Source: a virus | Direction: 5' to 3' (one strand) | Virus record (IMG/VR): IMGVR_UViG_3300023174_000550 | Location: 1 to 27,335 of that record | Length of the DNA stretch: 27,335 nucleotides | Part shown: positions 1 to 8,652 of the stretch, piece after piece | Position numbering within the stretch: position 1 is the first letter of the stretch | Layout: the number at the start of each line of letters is the position of its first letter | Translations under genes and position numbers: made by a program | Notes under the pieces: model-generated | The model's database searches: none | Seen by the model: the letters and a program-made list of their open reading frames with translations, nothing else | What the model was told of the DNA's origin: nothing

Positions 1-3000
1 CATTGCTTGCTGCATTTGCTGCTCTTGCATCTTGTACAGCCTGTGCTGCTGCTGCTATGTCTCCTTGTGAAAGTGCATCGGCAATGCTGATTCTTGATTT
101 GCCCTGCTGAATAGCATCTTGATTTAATTTATTAACTTGTTCAAGGGCTGCAGCCTGTTTATCATATTTCTCATTAACTGATTCTGCTTGTTTGTCAATC
201 AAAGAAAGATCATGGTTTAGTGCATTTGTTCTCTTTGTAATTGGATCTAGTTTTTCTGCATAGTCAGCATTTACTTTATCTAATGCTGCTTGGGCTTCAT
301 CAACAGCAGCCTGAGCCTTATCAACTGCAGGTTGATACTGCTGTCTCACTCTTGCTTCTTGAATTCTAAACTTTTCCATCATAACTTCATAATTTTTATT
401 AAACACATCCATCTGTGTTTTAATATTATTTATGCCAAATGGATCTCCAATGCCTTTAATTTTTTCAAGTCCAGAAGCAACATCATCAATAAGTGTTTTA
501 ATATCTTTAAAGTTTGTGCCAGCCTTTGCTGTATTCATAATTAACGTAGATAGTCCTACATCTCCCACAAGTTCTGCAGCCTTTTCTGCTGAATATCCTG
601 CTTTAATTAATTTATCATATGCACTAAGTTGTGTCTCAATATCTTTCTTTTGTTTTTCTAAACTCATTCTTGCTCCAACAGCATCTGACTCAACCTGTGC
701 TATTCTAAGTGTTTCAATTAATTCTTTCCATTTTTTAAGATCAACTTTACCAGTTGCAATACCTGCTGCAATTAATGAATCTCCTGCTAAAGTTGCTGCA
801 GATGCTGCATCAACGTTTGCTGCTCTAAGCATTTTATATGCCTTAGACTGTTGTTGCAAAGCCAGAGTCATTTCTTTTATATTTCCAAGGGCAGTTGATT
901 TTGCAGCACCGCCTGTATCAGCACCACCAGTTATTTTGCCTGCTTCCTTATTTACCAAATCCATTACGGCTTGAATGTCTGCCATTTCTTTTCTAATGTA
1001 AGCCTTAACTCTAGATGCTGCTCTTTGTGCTCCACTATCTGCGCTAGTTGATGCTGCTCTTAATGTTTCAATCATTGCTGGAGTAATGGTTGCTACACCC
1101 AGTGCTGCAGCCTTTGCAATAAGCATTTGATCTTTAACATTTTTAATACCCAATGCTGATTTTGCAAGAGGTCCTGGAAGATTTTTAATTACATTTTCCA
1201 TTAAAACTAATGCCTGTGGTTCTGGCATATCCGTTATTGTTTTTGATATTGTTTCAAAAGATTGATTAAACTGTTCTGCATTTATACTTCCATTTTCAAG
1301 TTGTCCTGAAAGACCATTCATCATTCCAGCAAATGCTTTTGAAGTTAGATTTAAATTCTTTTGTAATCCCTTAGTTAACTTTTCATTTGTTATTGTAATA
1401 ACTTTACCAGTTGAATAATTCATTGCATAAGATGTTGATTTTGAATATCCTTCTCCAAATTGTTTTCCAAATGAATTACCTAATGTTTTTGCACTCTTCT
1501 GAAGTTCTTTTTGTCCTTCTTTTGTTGCAAGATCTATTTTAGCAAAATCAAGTTTAAGGTCAGTCTTGCCAGACTCTTCTTGTAATGCTTTTAATATTGT
1601 ATCAATATTATCTTTTGCAAAACCCTTACCTTTTAATTGAATTGATAAAGACTTTAAAATAAGTTCTGCTTGTTTGTTTGTTGCACCTTTAAGGGATTGA
1701 ATATCATTCTTAAAGTCTTTTTGGAAACCTTCTGAACTTTTTAGTTCATCAACCTGTGTTCTTTTTTCTTGATTAAGAACAAGAGATGGACCAGTTCTTT
1801 CCATTCTAGTTGTTTGAGGCTTGACACCAAAGAAATCGCCAAGTGTTTTTAATTTGTTACCTGAAAGAAGTGCAGCATCTCCAAGTCCTTCAATTGCAAG
1901 ACGTGATTTTTCTTGCTGACTCTTTATAAGTTTAAATCCTAAATATAATCCTGTAAGAACAGTAGTTGCTATTCCAATTGGTCCAAGGAATTTTGTAATC
2001 CCAAGTCCAAGTCTAGCAAGACTTCCCATAAGACCAGATTTTCCTACAAGTCCTGGCATAGAGGCAATTCCTCCTCCACCCTTTGCCATCTTCATTGCTG
2101 TTGATGCAGTTTCTAATCTTCCTACAGTTAAATTAAGAAATGCTTGCTTAGTCATTAATTGAGTAACTGACATTAATCCAAATAGTATTCCTGAATACTT
2201 CATTATTTGGTTTGAAAGTTCGCCTAGTTTTCCACCTGACATAGATCCCATTGATGCAAGTGTAGTTAATCCAAATGATGCGCCCATTATTTTACTATTA
2301 AGGCTTGTAAGATTTGTGGTTGTCTTCTTTACTTCAGTACTTTCACTAACATTTTTTACTTCAGTACTTCCACCAACATTTCCAACCATACCGCCAGCAA
2401 TTATTGGCGCAGCGACACCACCACGTCTAGCAATATTTCTCTTATTACGGGCTATTGATTTTTGAGTAGCAGTATCATATGCAAGCATGTCGTCTCTGCC
2501 ATCTTGTGCTGCAAGTCTATGTGGACTACTTCTGTCACGACTTTTAGCATATGGGTCTTCTAATTTAACAGTTTTTGTTCCTTCTTCATAAGCAAGCATT
2601 GAATCAACGCCAGCCTTTTTCATTACTACCTTTCCTTCTTTAAAAGTTTCTCCAGATCTGATGCGATCCATTAACATTCTTTCTGCTGCAGAACCTTCTC
2701 CTGCCTTTTTTCTAAGATGTGGTTCAACGTATGTTGGGGTTGCTACTGATTCTGGAATATGTGCAAACTGATATCCGCCAGGGTAATCTGGTGATGGAGG
2801 CAGTCCTCGCATCTGAAGTTCTTTTTGAAAAGTCCTTTGAATTTGTGGTTTAAACGTTTCTCCAGATCTTTCTGTTGCAGCACGTTTTACATAAATATCT
2901 CCTAGTTCATTTGTAGCAAGTTCAATTCTTTGTAAATTCTTTTGTGTTAAATCACTTTCAAGAGGCTTAAGTAATTTTCTTGTTGCAACAGACATACTAG

Positions 3001-5554
3001 CAAATTCATCTGCAGTAATTTTTCCAGATAGTTGTAGATTTTCAAGATGCTTTATAATAAGTGGATATTGTGATTCTCCAACTTCTGAAATGTTTTTAGT
3101 ACCATCTGTTACTCCACCTTTAAAGATATCAAAAATATTATCTAAAACTGGAGTTAGGTTAGTTCCAAATTTTTCATAATTTCTTTGTGTTACTTTTATA
3201 TCTTGTTCCATCATCATTGCTGTTTTTATTGATGCTGCAAAAGATGCTCTTGCTTCTTCATTTAACTTTAACCATTCAAGATCCATTCCAGGACCTGCTG
3301 CATTATTTCCTGGTGCCATCATTGCAACTGGAGAATATCTTCTTGATGGGAAACTTCCACCTAATACAGTTCCTATAGTTTCTACTTTTGCCTTTTTACT
3401 TGTAGCGTACCCAGGAATATTATCAGCAATAATGCTATTAATTAAACCACCATATTTTTTAGTTTGCTTTGCAGAAATTATTGATTCACCATTTGACACC
3501 ATTGCTGGAATTGAGTCTGATGTTCCAGTTCCTGGCCCTGAAATTATTCCACCCTCTGCAAATTTCTTTACTGCTGTAGGAGCAATCATTCCAGGATTAG
3601 CAACTCTAAATGCGTTGGCTGCTACAGTGGCACGTGAATATGCACTTCTTAGACTATTAACTGCTCCTGCTTCTAAATTAAATGTTTGAACTAATTTTGC
3701 ATGAGACTGATCAAGAGAGTGTGCTGCTGCTGCAGCATCAAGTTGTTCTGTTGTTAAATATTGAGTTTGTTGTCCTAGTTCTACTGAGCCACCAGTTAAT
3801 CTTTGGTATCCTGCACGTAAAGTTGCAAATAATTTAACTCCATTTGCAAAAGCATTCATAAGCAAACCAAAAGTCATAAGAACTACTGGACCTAAGCCAC
3901 CAACTACTGCAACAATAATTCCAATTGCTTTTTTAGCACCATCTGAAAGATTATTAAATTTATCTAATAATCCACCAAGTGATTCAAGAACTGGTGTAAA
4001 TATTTTCATAAACAATTCACCGACAGGAGCAAGAGATGCTTTTAGTTTCTCAATTGCTGCTTTAAATTTTGTTAGCGCTGATGCACCTTGTATTCCTAAT
4101 TCTTTATCTGTTATGCTTGCAAGATCTGATGCTGACATTCCCATAAGATCTAATACACGAGAAGCCTGACTTCCTTCTTTATTAATATTATCAAACAAAG
4201 TTGACATACGAGCAAATTGAAACTTTCCAAACATTTGCTCAATTGCTCTAGCACGAGTTAGTGGATCAAGTGTATCTAATGCTGCACCTACATCAAGTAC
4301 TGTTTGTTTTAGATTGCCCTTATCTTTTTCAACAATTCCTGCAATATCAATGCCAAGACCTTTTAGCATTTCTTTTGCTTTTGTACTTGGATTAATTAAA
4401 GATGCAAGTCCAGATTTAAGTGCGTTGGCACCCTCTGCTGCATTTACTCCACCTTCTTTCATTGCTGTCATAAAGAATGAAAGATCTTTAACATCTCCAC
4501 CAAGTTGCTGAATAATAGGTGCTACTTTTGGAATTGCTGTTGTAATATCATCAAGAGATACTACAGTTTGGTTTTCTACCGCATTTAAAAAGTCAATAGT
4601 TCCTGCTAATTTATCAGCGCCAATGCCAAATGCACTTTGAAGAGAAATTGTAGTTTGTAGTGCTTGCTGCTGATCAATTTGGCCTAATACAGATAGTTTA
4701 GTTGCTTGAGTTGTCTGTGCAACTAAGTCTGCATTTTTAAAACCTGCTGCAGCAGCGTCTGCTGATAAGGCAATAGTATCTTTTACTGCTACTCCATATT
4801 TTGTATAAGCATCTGCAATAGACTTAACTTGAGTAAGCATGGTGTCAGTTTCTTGCTGACTTGTTCCTAAATCTCCATAAACTCTCTTAAATTTAATAGC
4901 AGCAGATTCAATATCTTGAAAAGCCTTAGTTGCAGATGATCCAAAAGCAACGAGTGGAATTGTAAAACCAACCATAAGTTGGCGACCAGCCCACTGTGTA
5001 TTTTTACCAAAGTTAAGAAGTTGTGTTGATCCTTGTTTAAGTAACTGATTAAAGATTGCTTGCTTTTGTGCTGCAATCTGTAACTTAGTTGATACACTGC
5101 TCATGTCTAGAGATGCAGGCATGATTGACATAGCCCTCATAGCACCAGTTGTATCACGACCCATTTTAATATATTGGGTTTGAAGTCTCTTTACTCTTTC
5201 TTCTGCTACCTTACCAATTGTATTAAATTCATTGGTAAATAATCTTCCAAAAGTTTTTGATGCTCCCCCTGCATAACGGAAATACTCACGCATAGAAAGT
5301 TTATTATTTTCAAGTGCGTGAGTAAATGACTCCGTTGATGTCTTAATGACACCCATCTGTGCTATAAAGTTACCTGTTGCATTAACAGAATTTAAAAGAT
5401 TTGTTTGTAAATTCTTTTGTGCAATGGCTGCACTTTCACTAGTCCTAGATATAGATGTATGGAATTGTGAAAGTTGGCGTTGTAGATTTTTGAGTTCCGC
5501 TAATGCTTGGGCCGTGTCAAAATTGACCCCTATGTTAGCATTAATATCACTCAT
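1..5554 (-). CDS. Tail tape measure protein (3' end beyond window)
   Basis: The frame is open from ATG at 5554 to the left edge, giving 1851 residues with no stop, so the true protein is longer. Tape measure proteins set tail length and are packed inside the tail tube. Residues about 150-480 read like the TP901-type tape measure domain, including FGIGADKLAGTIDFLNAVEN followed by a KEGG..AAEGANALKSGL stretch. A hydrophobic GIIVAVVGGLGPVVLMTFGLL segment follows near residue 540. Near residue 667 is the loop GPGTGTSDSIPAM, common in tape measures. Further hydrophobic stretches lie near residues 1070-1210, and Ala/Gln-rich helical sequence fills the visible end. The start is fixed by AGAGGTG seven bases upstream. 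An ATG four bases further upstream hits a stop at once. It follows the chaperone gene by 26 bases, the normal tail gene order. At roughly 1.5 angstroms per residue the tail would exceed 270 nm (inference). Confidence 0.95.
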   Translation of the reverse strand, partial: MSDINANIGVNFDTAQALAELKNLQRQLSQFHTSISRTSESAAIAQKNLQTNLLNSVNATGNFIAQMGVIKTSTESFTHALENNKLSMREYFRYAGGASKTFGRLFTNEFNTIGKVAEERVKRLQTQYIKMGRDTTGAMRAMSIMPASLDMSSVSTKLQIAAQKQAIFNQLLKQGSTQLLNFGKNTQWAGRQLMVGFTIPLVAFGSSATKAFQDIESAAIKFKRVYGDLGTSQQETDTMLTQVKSIADAYTKYGVAVKDTIALSADAAAAGFKNADLVAQTTQATKLSVLGQIDQQQALQTTISLQSAFGIGADKLAGTIDFLNAVENQTVVSLDDITTAIPKVAPIIQQLGGDVKDLSFFMTAMKEGGVNAAEGANALKSGLASLINPSTKAKEMLKGLGIDIAGIVEKDKGNLKQTVLDVGAALDTLDPLTRARAIEQMFGKFQFARMSTLFDNINKEGSQASRVLDLMGMSASDLASITDKELGIQGASALTKFKAAIEKLKASLAPVGELFMKIFTPVLESLGGLLDKFNNLSDGAKKAIGIIVAVVGGLGPVVLMTFGLLMNAFANGVKLFATLRAGYQRLTGGSVELGQQTQYLTTEQLDAAAAAHSLDQSHAKLVQTFNLEAGAVNSLRSAYSRATVAANAFRVANPGMIAPTAVKKFAEGGIISGPGTGTSDSIPAMVSNGESIISAKQTKKYGGLINSIIADNIPGYATSKKAKVETIGTVLGGSFPSRRYSPVAMMAPGNNAAGPGMDLEWLKLNEEARASFAASIKTAMMMEQDIKVTQRNYEKFGTNLTPVLDNIFDIFKGGVTDGTKNISEVGESQYPLIIKHLENLQLSGKITADEFASMSVATRKLLKPLESDLTQKNLQRIELATNELGDIYVKRAATERSGETFKPQIQRTFQKELQMRGLPPSPDYPGGYQFAHIPESVATPTYVEPHLRKKAGEGSAAERMLMDRIRSGETFKEGKVVMKKAGVDSMLAYEEGTKTVKLEDPYAKSRDRSSPHRLAAQDGRDDMLAYDTATQKSIARNKRNIARRGGVAAPIIAGGMVGNVGGSTEVKNVSESTEVKKTTTNLTSLNSKIMGASFGLTTLASMGSMSGGKLGELSNQIMKYSGILFGLMSVTQLMTKQAFLNLTVGRLETASTAMKMAKGGGGIASMPGLVGKSGLMGSLARLGLGITKFLGPIGIATTVLTGLYLGFKLIKSQQEKSRLAIEGLGDAALLSGNKLKTLGDFFGVKPQTTRMERTGPSLVLNQEKRTQVDELKSSEGFQKDFKNDIQSLKGATNKQAELILKSLSIQLKGKGFAKDNIDTILKALQEESGKTDLKLDFAKIDLATKEGQKELQKSAKTLGNSFGKQFGEGYSKSTSYAMNYSTGKVITITNEKLTKGLQKNLNLTSKAFAGMMNGLSGQLENGSINAEQFNQSFETISKTITDMPEPQALVLMENVIKNLPGPLAKSALGIKNVKDQMLIAKAAALGVATITPAMIETLRAASTSADSGAQRAASRVKAYIRKEMADIQAVMDLVNKEAGKITGGADTGGAAKSTALGNIKEMTLALQQQSKAYKMLRAANVDAASAATLAGDSLIAAGIATGKVDLKKWKELIETLRIAQVESDAVGARMSLEKQKKDIETQLSAYDKLIKAGYSAEKAAELVGDVGLSTLIMNTAKAGTNFKDIKTLIDDVASGLEKIKGIGDPFGINNIKTQMDVFNKNYEVMMEKFRIQEARVRQQYQPAVDKAQAAVDEAQAALDKVNADYAEKLDPITKRTNALNHDLSLIDKQAESVNEKYDKQAAALEQVNKLNQDAIQQGKSRISIADALSQGDIAAAAQAVQDARAANAASN
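2331..2384 (-). repeat. 27-bp tandem duplication inside tape measure gene
   Basis: Two adjacent 27-base copies (2331-2357 and 2358-2384) begin with the same 12 bases, ACTTCAGTACTT, and differ at only a few positions. On the protein they give STEVKNVSE followed by STEVKK in a polar linker near residue 1065. The reading frame is preserved, so this looks like a small in-frame linker expansion. Confidence 0.7.
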
Positions 5555-5580
5555 TCATGAACACCTCTTTACATTATTTT

Positions 5581-5895
5581 TTAAATACTTAGTTGACCAG
5601 ATGCATCAAGGTTTGTACCAGATGCTGCTTCAATAATTTGGTAAACTGTTGGAAGATCAATATTATCTTCAAGAACTTTAATATCCAACGCTAGTTCTGG
5701 CTTGTACTGCTTCATTGCAATCTGAACACACTCAAGAAGAATGGTCATAGACTTATCATTGTCATCTGCTACTGCTTCAATACCCTCAAACTTCTTTGTA
5801 AATTCACGAAGAAGAGAGATTTTTAGTGGACGCACTTCTACAAGTGTTCCATCAATAAGTGATACTTTTTTTGGCTCGTATACTGTTGTTGCCAT
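5581..5895 (-). CDS. Tail assembly chaperone, short (G-like) form
   Basis: This is a 104-aa protein just upstream of the tape measure gene, the position of lambda gpG and its equivalents, which bind the tape measure during tail assembly. Its first 97 residues align with the first 96 residues of the preceding 238-aa gene. Shared features are MAT at the start, a PL.I...R block, an MKQY.P motif (residue 61), and a DL.T.Y.I segment near 80. Roughly a third of positions are identical. There is no T-like extension in any frame before the tape measure start, so it is not the first half of a frameshifted pair. The start has a strong AGGAGGG ribosome binding site. An extended -10 box (5923-5931) would give it its own transcript. 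Function rests on position plus paralogy; confidence in the role is good rather than absolute. Confidence 0.82.
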   Translation of the reverse strand: MATTVYEPKKVSLIDGTLVEVRPLKISLLREFTKKFEGIEAVADDNDKSMTILLECVQIAMKQYKPELALDIKVLEDNIDLPTVYQIIEAASGTNLDASGQLSI

Positions 5896-5922
5896 TTTTA
5901 CCCTCCTAATTAGGTTAAGTCA

Positions 5923-5931
5923 ATTATAGCA
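5923..5931 (-). promoter_or_regulatory. Extended -10 promoter for short chaperone (candidate)
   Basis: The minus strand reads TGCTATAAT, an exact extended -10 element, overlapping the stop of the upstream gene. I see no -35 match. The wider string TATGCTATAATT also occurs in the consensus promoter at 21590. Predicted transcription start is near 5916, leaving a leader of about 20 nt that contains AGGAGGG. Confidence 0.5.
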
Positions 5932-6640
5932 TAACAGCAGGGTCTCGCATGTCTTCATAATCTAAGCCCATGCCAATTCCAAAACCTACCTTTGCTGCAT
6001 TTTGTCCTTGCAGTGCAAGGATATCATTGCTATCACTTGTTGCTCCACCGCTAAATACCCTAGCCTTCATGTCTTCCCATTCTTTTTGACCCTTACTTTG
6101 ACCAGTTTCTTCATCTAAATTTATACCCTGCATCGCTGCAAGAAACTTTTTTTCTTGGTAGTCTAATTCTCTGCGACTAGAAATTGTTGTTATTAATTCT
6201 GGCATTGATATAGATTTTTCTAATTCATCATAGTTTTTCCAAATGCCTAATAAAAATATTTCTGTTTCAAGTTTTACTAAATCTAAAGTTTCCCAACTGG
6301 AGTCTTCTTTAGAAGATGTTGCTTTTTCTTTAATAGTACTATCTTCTTTTTTATTTAATTTAATCCCCATAGAATAATCTAAAATGTTATATATTGTATT
6401 AAGATCAAAATTATCTAAAACATCTTCAAGTGTGTTAGAAAGTGGTGGATAATATTGCTTCATTGTAATTCTTACGCAATCACACAAAATATCTAAAACT
6501 TCTTCTTCTGTGCTATCTTTTCCTATATTAGAAAATAAATCCATCGCTTGTCTCATGTATTTAATAACAAGAGGTATAATCTCAATTTCTATATCATCAA
6601 CAGTTTTAACATATTCTACTTTATATATATCAGTTGCCAT
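5924..6640 (-). CDS. Tail assembly chaperone, long (GT-like) form
   Basis: This 238-aa protein has two parts. Residues 1-96 are paralogous to the downstream 104-aa chaperone. A polar linker (about 97-122, rich in K, E, S) then leads to a T-like C-terminal part. The latter contains EIFLLGIWKNYDELEKSIS, then PEL, a charged helix and KFLAAMQGINLD. This pattern is typical of the C-terminal half of phage tail chaperones normally reached by ribosomal frameshifting. Here both halves are in one frame. No Shine-Dalgarno sequence precedes the ATG. Instead TGGTAAAAT lies six bases before it, which suggests a leaderless mRNA. A run of six A followed by G (6346-6352) sits exactly at the linker; a -1 slip there would meet a TAG within three codons. 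The gene follows a terminator, so its expression is probably low relative to the short form (inference). Confidence 0.8.
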   Translation of the reverse strand: MATDIYKVEYVKTVDDIEIEIIPLVIKYMRQAMDLFSNIGKDSTEEEVLDILCDCVRITMKQYYPPLSNTLEDVLDNFDLNTIYNILDYSMGIKLNKKEDSTIKEKATSSKEDSSWETLDLVKLETEIFLLGIWKNYDELEKSISMPELITTISSRRELDYQEKKFLAAMQGINLDEETGQSKGQKEWEDMKARVFSGGATSDSNDILALQGQNAAKVGFGIGMGLDYEDMRDPAVML

Positions 6641-6646
6641 ATTTTA

Positions 6647-6655
6647 ATTTTACCA
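6647..6655 (-). promoter_or_regulatory. Extended -10 (TGGTAAAAT), leaderless-type promoter candidate
   Basis: On the minus strand TGG precedes TAAAAT (6647-6652), and exactly six bases separate the hexamer from the ATG at 6640. The expected transcription start therefore falls on the A of the start codon. No ribosome binding site is present, which fits leaderless translation. The same TATGGTAAAAT string precedes the gene starting at 19092. Confidence 0.5.
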
Positions 6656-6660
6656 TAAAA

Positions 6661-6690
6661 CAACAAAGCCCACCTCAATAAGAGATGGGC
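6661..6690 (-). terminator. Rho-independent terminator after major tail gene
   Basis: On the minus strand, GCCCATCTC and GAGGTGGGC (6690-6682 and 6676-6668) form a nine-pair stem with one G-T pair and a five-base loop, followed by the T-rich TTTGTTGTTTT. It lies 20 bases after the major tail protein stop and before the chaperone gene. Confidence 0.8.
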
Positions 6691-6709
6691 AATGCTGATT
6701 AGACTATAA

Positions 6710-7345
6710 TTATGAAAGAATAGTCCAGGAACGATCAATGATCTTTCCGTATGATGCTGTCTCGTCATCTGGAAGTAGACGGAATGTCACTTCAAACATA
6801 GATGCTGCATCACGCTTTGCTGATACTGTTACATTGTCAATTGACAATGCACGGTATGCTGCATAGATACGCTCAATGTGGTTAGAGTCATCGCAGTCAC
6901 CTGTTCCAGGTCCTACTGCTACGATACCACGCTCTACTGGGCACTCACCAATGTCTCCTGCTCCAAGAACCATTGTTTGTCCTGCTGAGGACAACTTTGT
7001 TCCTGTTAATGCTGAAGACTTGTATGCTAGTGAAACCAATAGGTTTTCAAGAGTGGCTTCTGCAAATGCAGTCTTAAGACTGACCTGCATGCCCTGCTTG
7101 TAAAGTTTTGCAACATCAAGGATTTGATCTACTGAAACTTCACCAAAGTTTGGTGTAAAAGTTAGGTCAAGCCCGTTCATTGTGTAACCGACATTTCTGA
7201 AGTTGGCTGAATTAGACAATACTTCACGGTAAGATGTGTTTGCAGACTGTGCTGGTAGTCCACCTGAACCTAGAATGTAGTTAGCAATAAAGAATGATGC
7301 TGCACCGACGATAATGTTTTGATTATTACCTCTTGTATACGGCAT
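6710..7345 (-). CDS. Major tail (tube) protein
   Basis: This 211-aa protein is placed between a probable tail terminator and the tail chaperones, the conserved position of the tail tube subunit in siphoviruses. The sequence is soluble and beta-rich, with no signal peptide or membrane segment. It starts MPYTRGNNQNIIVGAASFFI and contains a DLTFTPNFGEVSVDQ stretch, followed by a helix and further beta-rich sequence such as VTVSAKRDAASMFEVTFRLL near the end, plausible for a tube fold. The start has a good AGAGGTG site seven bases upstream. A strong terminator directly follows the gene, as expected for a protein needed in many copies. Family assignment rests on position and general character, as I do not recognise a diagnostic motif. 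Confidence 0.75.
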   Translation of the reverse strand: MPYTRGNNQNIIVGAASFFIANYILGSGGLPAQSANTSYREVLSNSANFRNVGYTMNGLDLTFTPNFGEVSVDQILDVAKLYKQGMQVSLKTAFAEATLENLLVSLAYKSSALTGTKLSSAGQTMVLGAGDIGECPVERGIVAVGPGTGDCDDSNHIERIYAAYRALSIDNVTVSAKRDAASMFEVTFRLLPDDETASYGKIIDRSWTILS

Positions 7346-7409
7346 TTATATCACCTCTTCTGTTAGATTTTATTAAGTTGTACGGCGAAAATTTGTTTCC
7401 TCAAGACCA

Positions 7410-7418
7410 ATTATAACA
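7410..7418 (-). promoter_or_regulatory. Extended -10 promoter for major tail gene (candidate)
   Basis: The 79-base gap before the major tail gene holds TGTTATAAT on the minus strand. TTCATA lies 16 bases further upstream as a weak -35. Predicted transcription start is near 7403, with a leader of about 58 nt that ends in AGAGGTG. I see nothing else in this gap. Confidence 0.45.
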
Positions 7419-7424
7419 GCCTTT

Positions 7425-7973
7425 TTATTTATATGAATTTTCGTTATACTGAGCATGATAGTCATACTCAATTATTAGTTTGTTTACAAACATGGTTCTT
7501 GCTGATGCTAGATCTAATACGTCTCTGGCTTCTTGAGCCTGGTATACCTTGACATTTCTGAAGAAAACATTAAAGTCTTCTCCATTAGTATTTGCTGCAC
7601 AGAAAGCATTTAAGTCTTGGGCTGCTGCGTCTTCTCTATCCAAAAGTTGGGATATGACTATATTGGCATTATTGACATTTGCTAGGCTTGTGCTATATAG
7701 ATAATAAATAACTTGTTCTCTCTTATGTGGATAAAAAACTGATGGTCTAAAAGTCATAAGTCTGTCATATATGATTACTAGTGGTTCTGATATTGCTGTA
7801 GCCTGAACTACATTTTTATATATTTCTTCTGTGTTTGTTGGACTAGTTGCAAATATGGGGGTAAGTTGTGAAACAGCGCTTACTCCAATATCATCATACT
7901 GTGCAAGTTCATTAAAAATATATTTGTTGATCCATTTTGGTGGATATGGCAAGGCTGCTACTGTTTTACCCAT
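7425..7973 (-). CDS. Probable tail terminator / tail completion protein
   Basis: This 182-aa protein is encoded immediately before the major tail protein. That slot is normally filled by the tail terminator, which caps the tail tube at the head side. The predicted protein is a mixed alpha/beta soluble protein. It has a central segment LVIIYDRLMTFRPSVFYPHKR followed by a QVIYYLYS strand, and a closing NKLIIEYDYHAQY. A run of strands around helices of this size is compatible with the family, but no diagnostic motif is visible, so the role is inferred from gene order. The start overlaps the context of the preceding stop (two bases apart), with GGAG upstream, which suggests translational coupling in the neck operon. 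Confidence 0.6.
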   Translation of the reverse strand: MGKTVAALPYPPKWINKYIFNELAQYDDIGVSAVSQLTPIFATSPTNTEEIYKNVVQATAISEPLVIIYDRLMTFRPSVFYPHKREQVIYYLYSTSLANVNNANIVISQLLDREDAAAQDLNAFCAANTNGEDFNVFFRNVKVYQAQEARDVLDLASARTMFVNKLIIEYDYHAQYNENSYK

Positions 7974-7974
7974 A

Positions 7975-8652
7975 TTACTCTACTCCAATCTTTGCATTTA
8001 TGATCCAATTATATCCTGTTTGTATTCCTTTTGATTTTCCGCTTTGTGATCCAGATACTAGGTTTGCTTTGTATGCTATTGGATTTTCTAAGTAATCAAA
8101 TAAGCCAGAAGCCTTTAAAAATGATTGTGAAAAATATAATCTAAAAAATTCATCAAATATTTTTTGATAAGATCCTCTTGCTTCTGGACCTCCAGGAAAT
8201 GGAACTTTTATTTCTTTCTTTGTAAATATTTGTTCTCCATCTATTTCAAATGTAAGTACTGAGTTGTTTTTTGGTTTAATACTAATAGGAATTCCATTTT
8301 CCATAATTCTTGCTTTGTCATAAAAAGGCTTTGTACTATTTTTTGATATTGAACTTGATTGTCTAAAAGTTGATCTTATAGAAATTCCACTACCAATTAC
8401 TTTGCAGTCAATATTATAAAGTCTGGCTTCTGGACTTCCTGTTTTATACCATTCATAAACATGTTGTAATGCTTGTGGGTTTGCTCTTGCATTTGAATCA
8501 ATGTATCTTTTTAAGCCTTCTGATGTACCGTCAGATAAATGTTTTAAAAATAAAGTTCTACCTTTTTGAACTCCTTCAATAAACCCAGTTGAGTATTCTA
8601 AAAAATTAAGCATTTGCATGTCAAAGTGCTTAGTATCAAAAGAAACTCTCAT
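7975..8652 (-). CDS. Neck / head-tail joining protein, unassigned
   Basis: This 225-aa protein starts in a TAATG overlap with the preceding gene, so the two are translationally coupled. It sits two genes before the major tail protein, where HK97 gp10-like or minor neck proteins occur. The N-terminal third is helical (MRVSFDTKHFDMQMLNFLEY, then a helix to about residue 70). The C-terminal half has an FDEFFRLYFSQSFLKASGLFDYL helix and basic, Gly/Ser-rich sequence near 200. I do not recognise a family. A head-tail connection role is inferred only from position. The protein is basic, unlike its acidic neighbours. Confidence 0.5.
   Translation of the reverse strand: MRVSFDTKHFDMQMLNFLEYSTGFIEGVQKGRTLFLKHLSDGTSEGLKRYIDSNARANPQALQHVYEWYKTGSPEARLYNIDCKVIGSGISIRSTFRQSSSISKNSTKPFYDKARIMENGIPISIKPKNNSVLTFEIDGEQIFTKKEIKVPFPGGPEARGSYQKIFDEFFRLYFSQSFLKASGLFDYLENPIAYKANLVSGSQSGKSKGIQTGYNWIINAKIGVE

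Noticed and set aside
290-974. Plus-strand open frames across the tape measure region
   Set aside because: They lie opposite a continuous minus-strand tape measure frame, have biased hydrophobic composition and no ribosome sites.
5555-5600. Programmed frameshift joining the short chaperone to a T-like frame
   Set aside because: Only 26 bases separate its stop from the tape measure start, so there is no room for a T-like extension.
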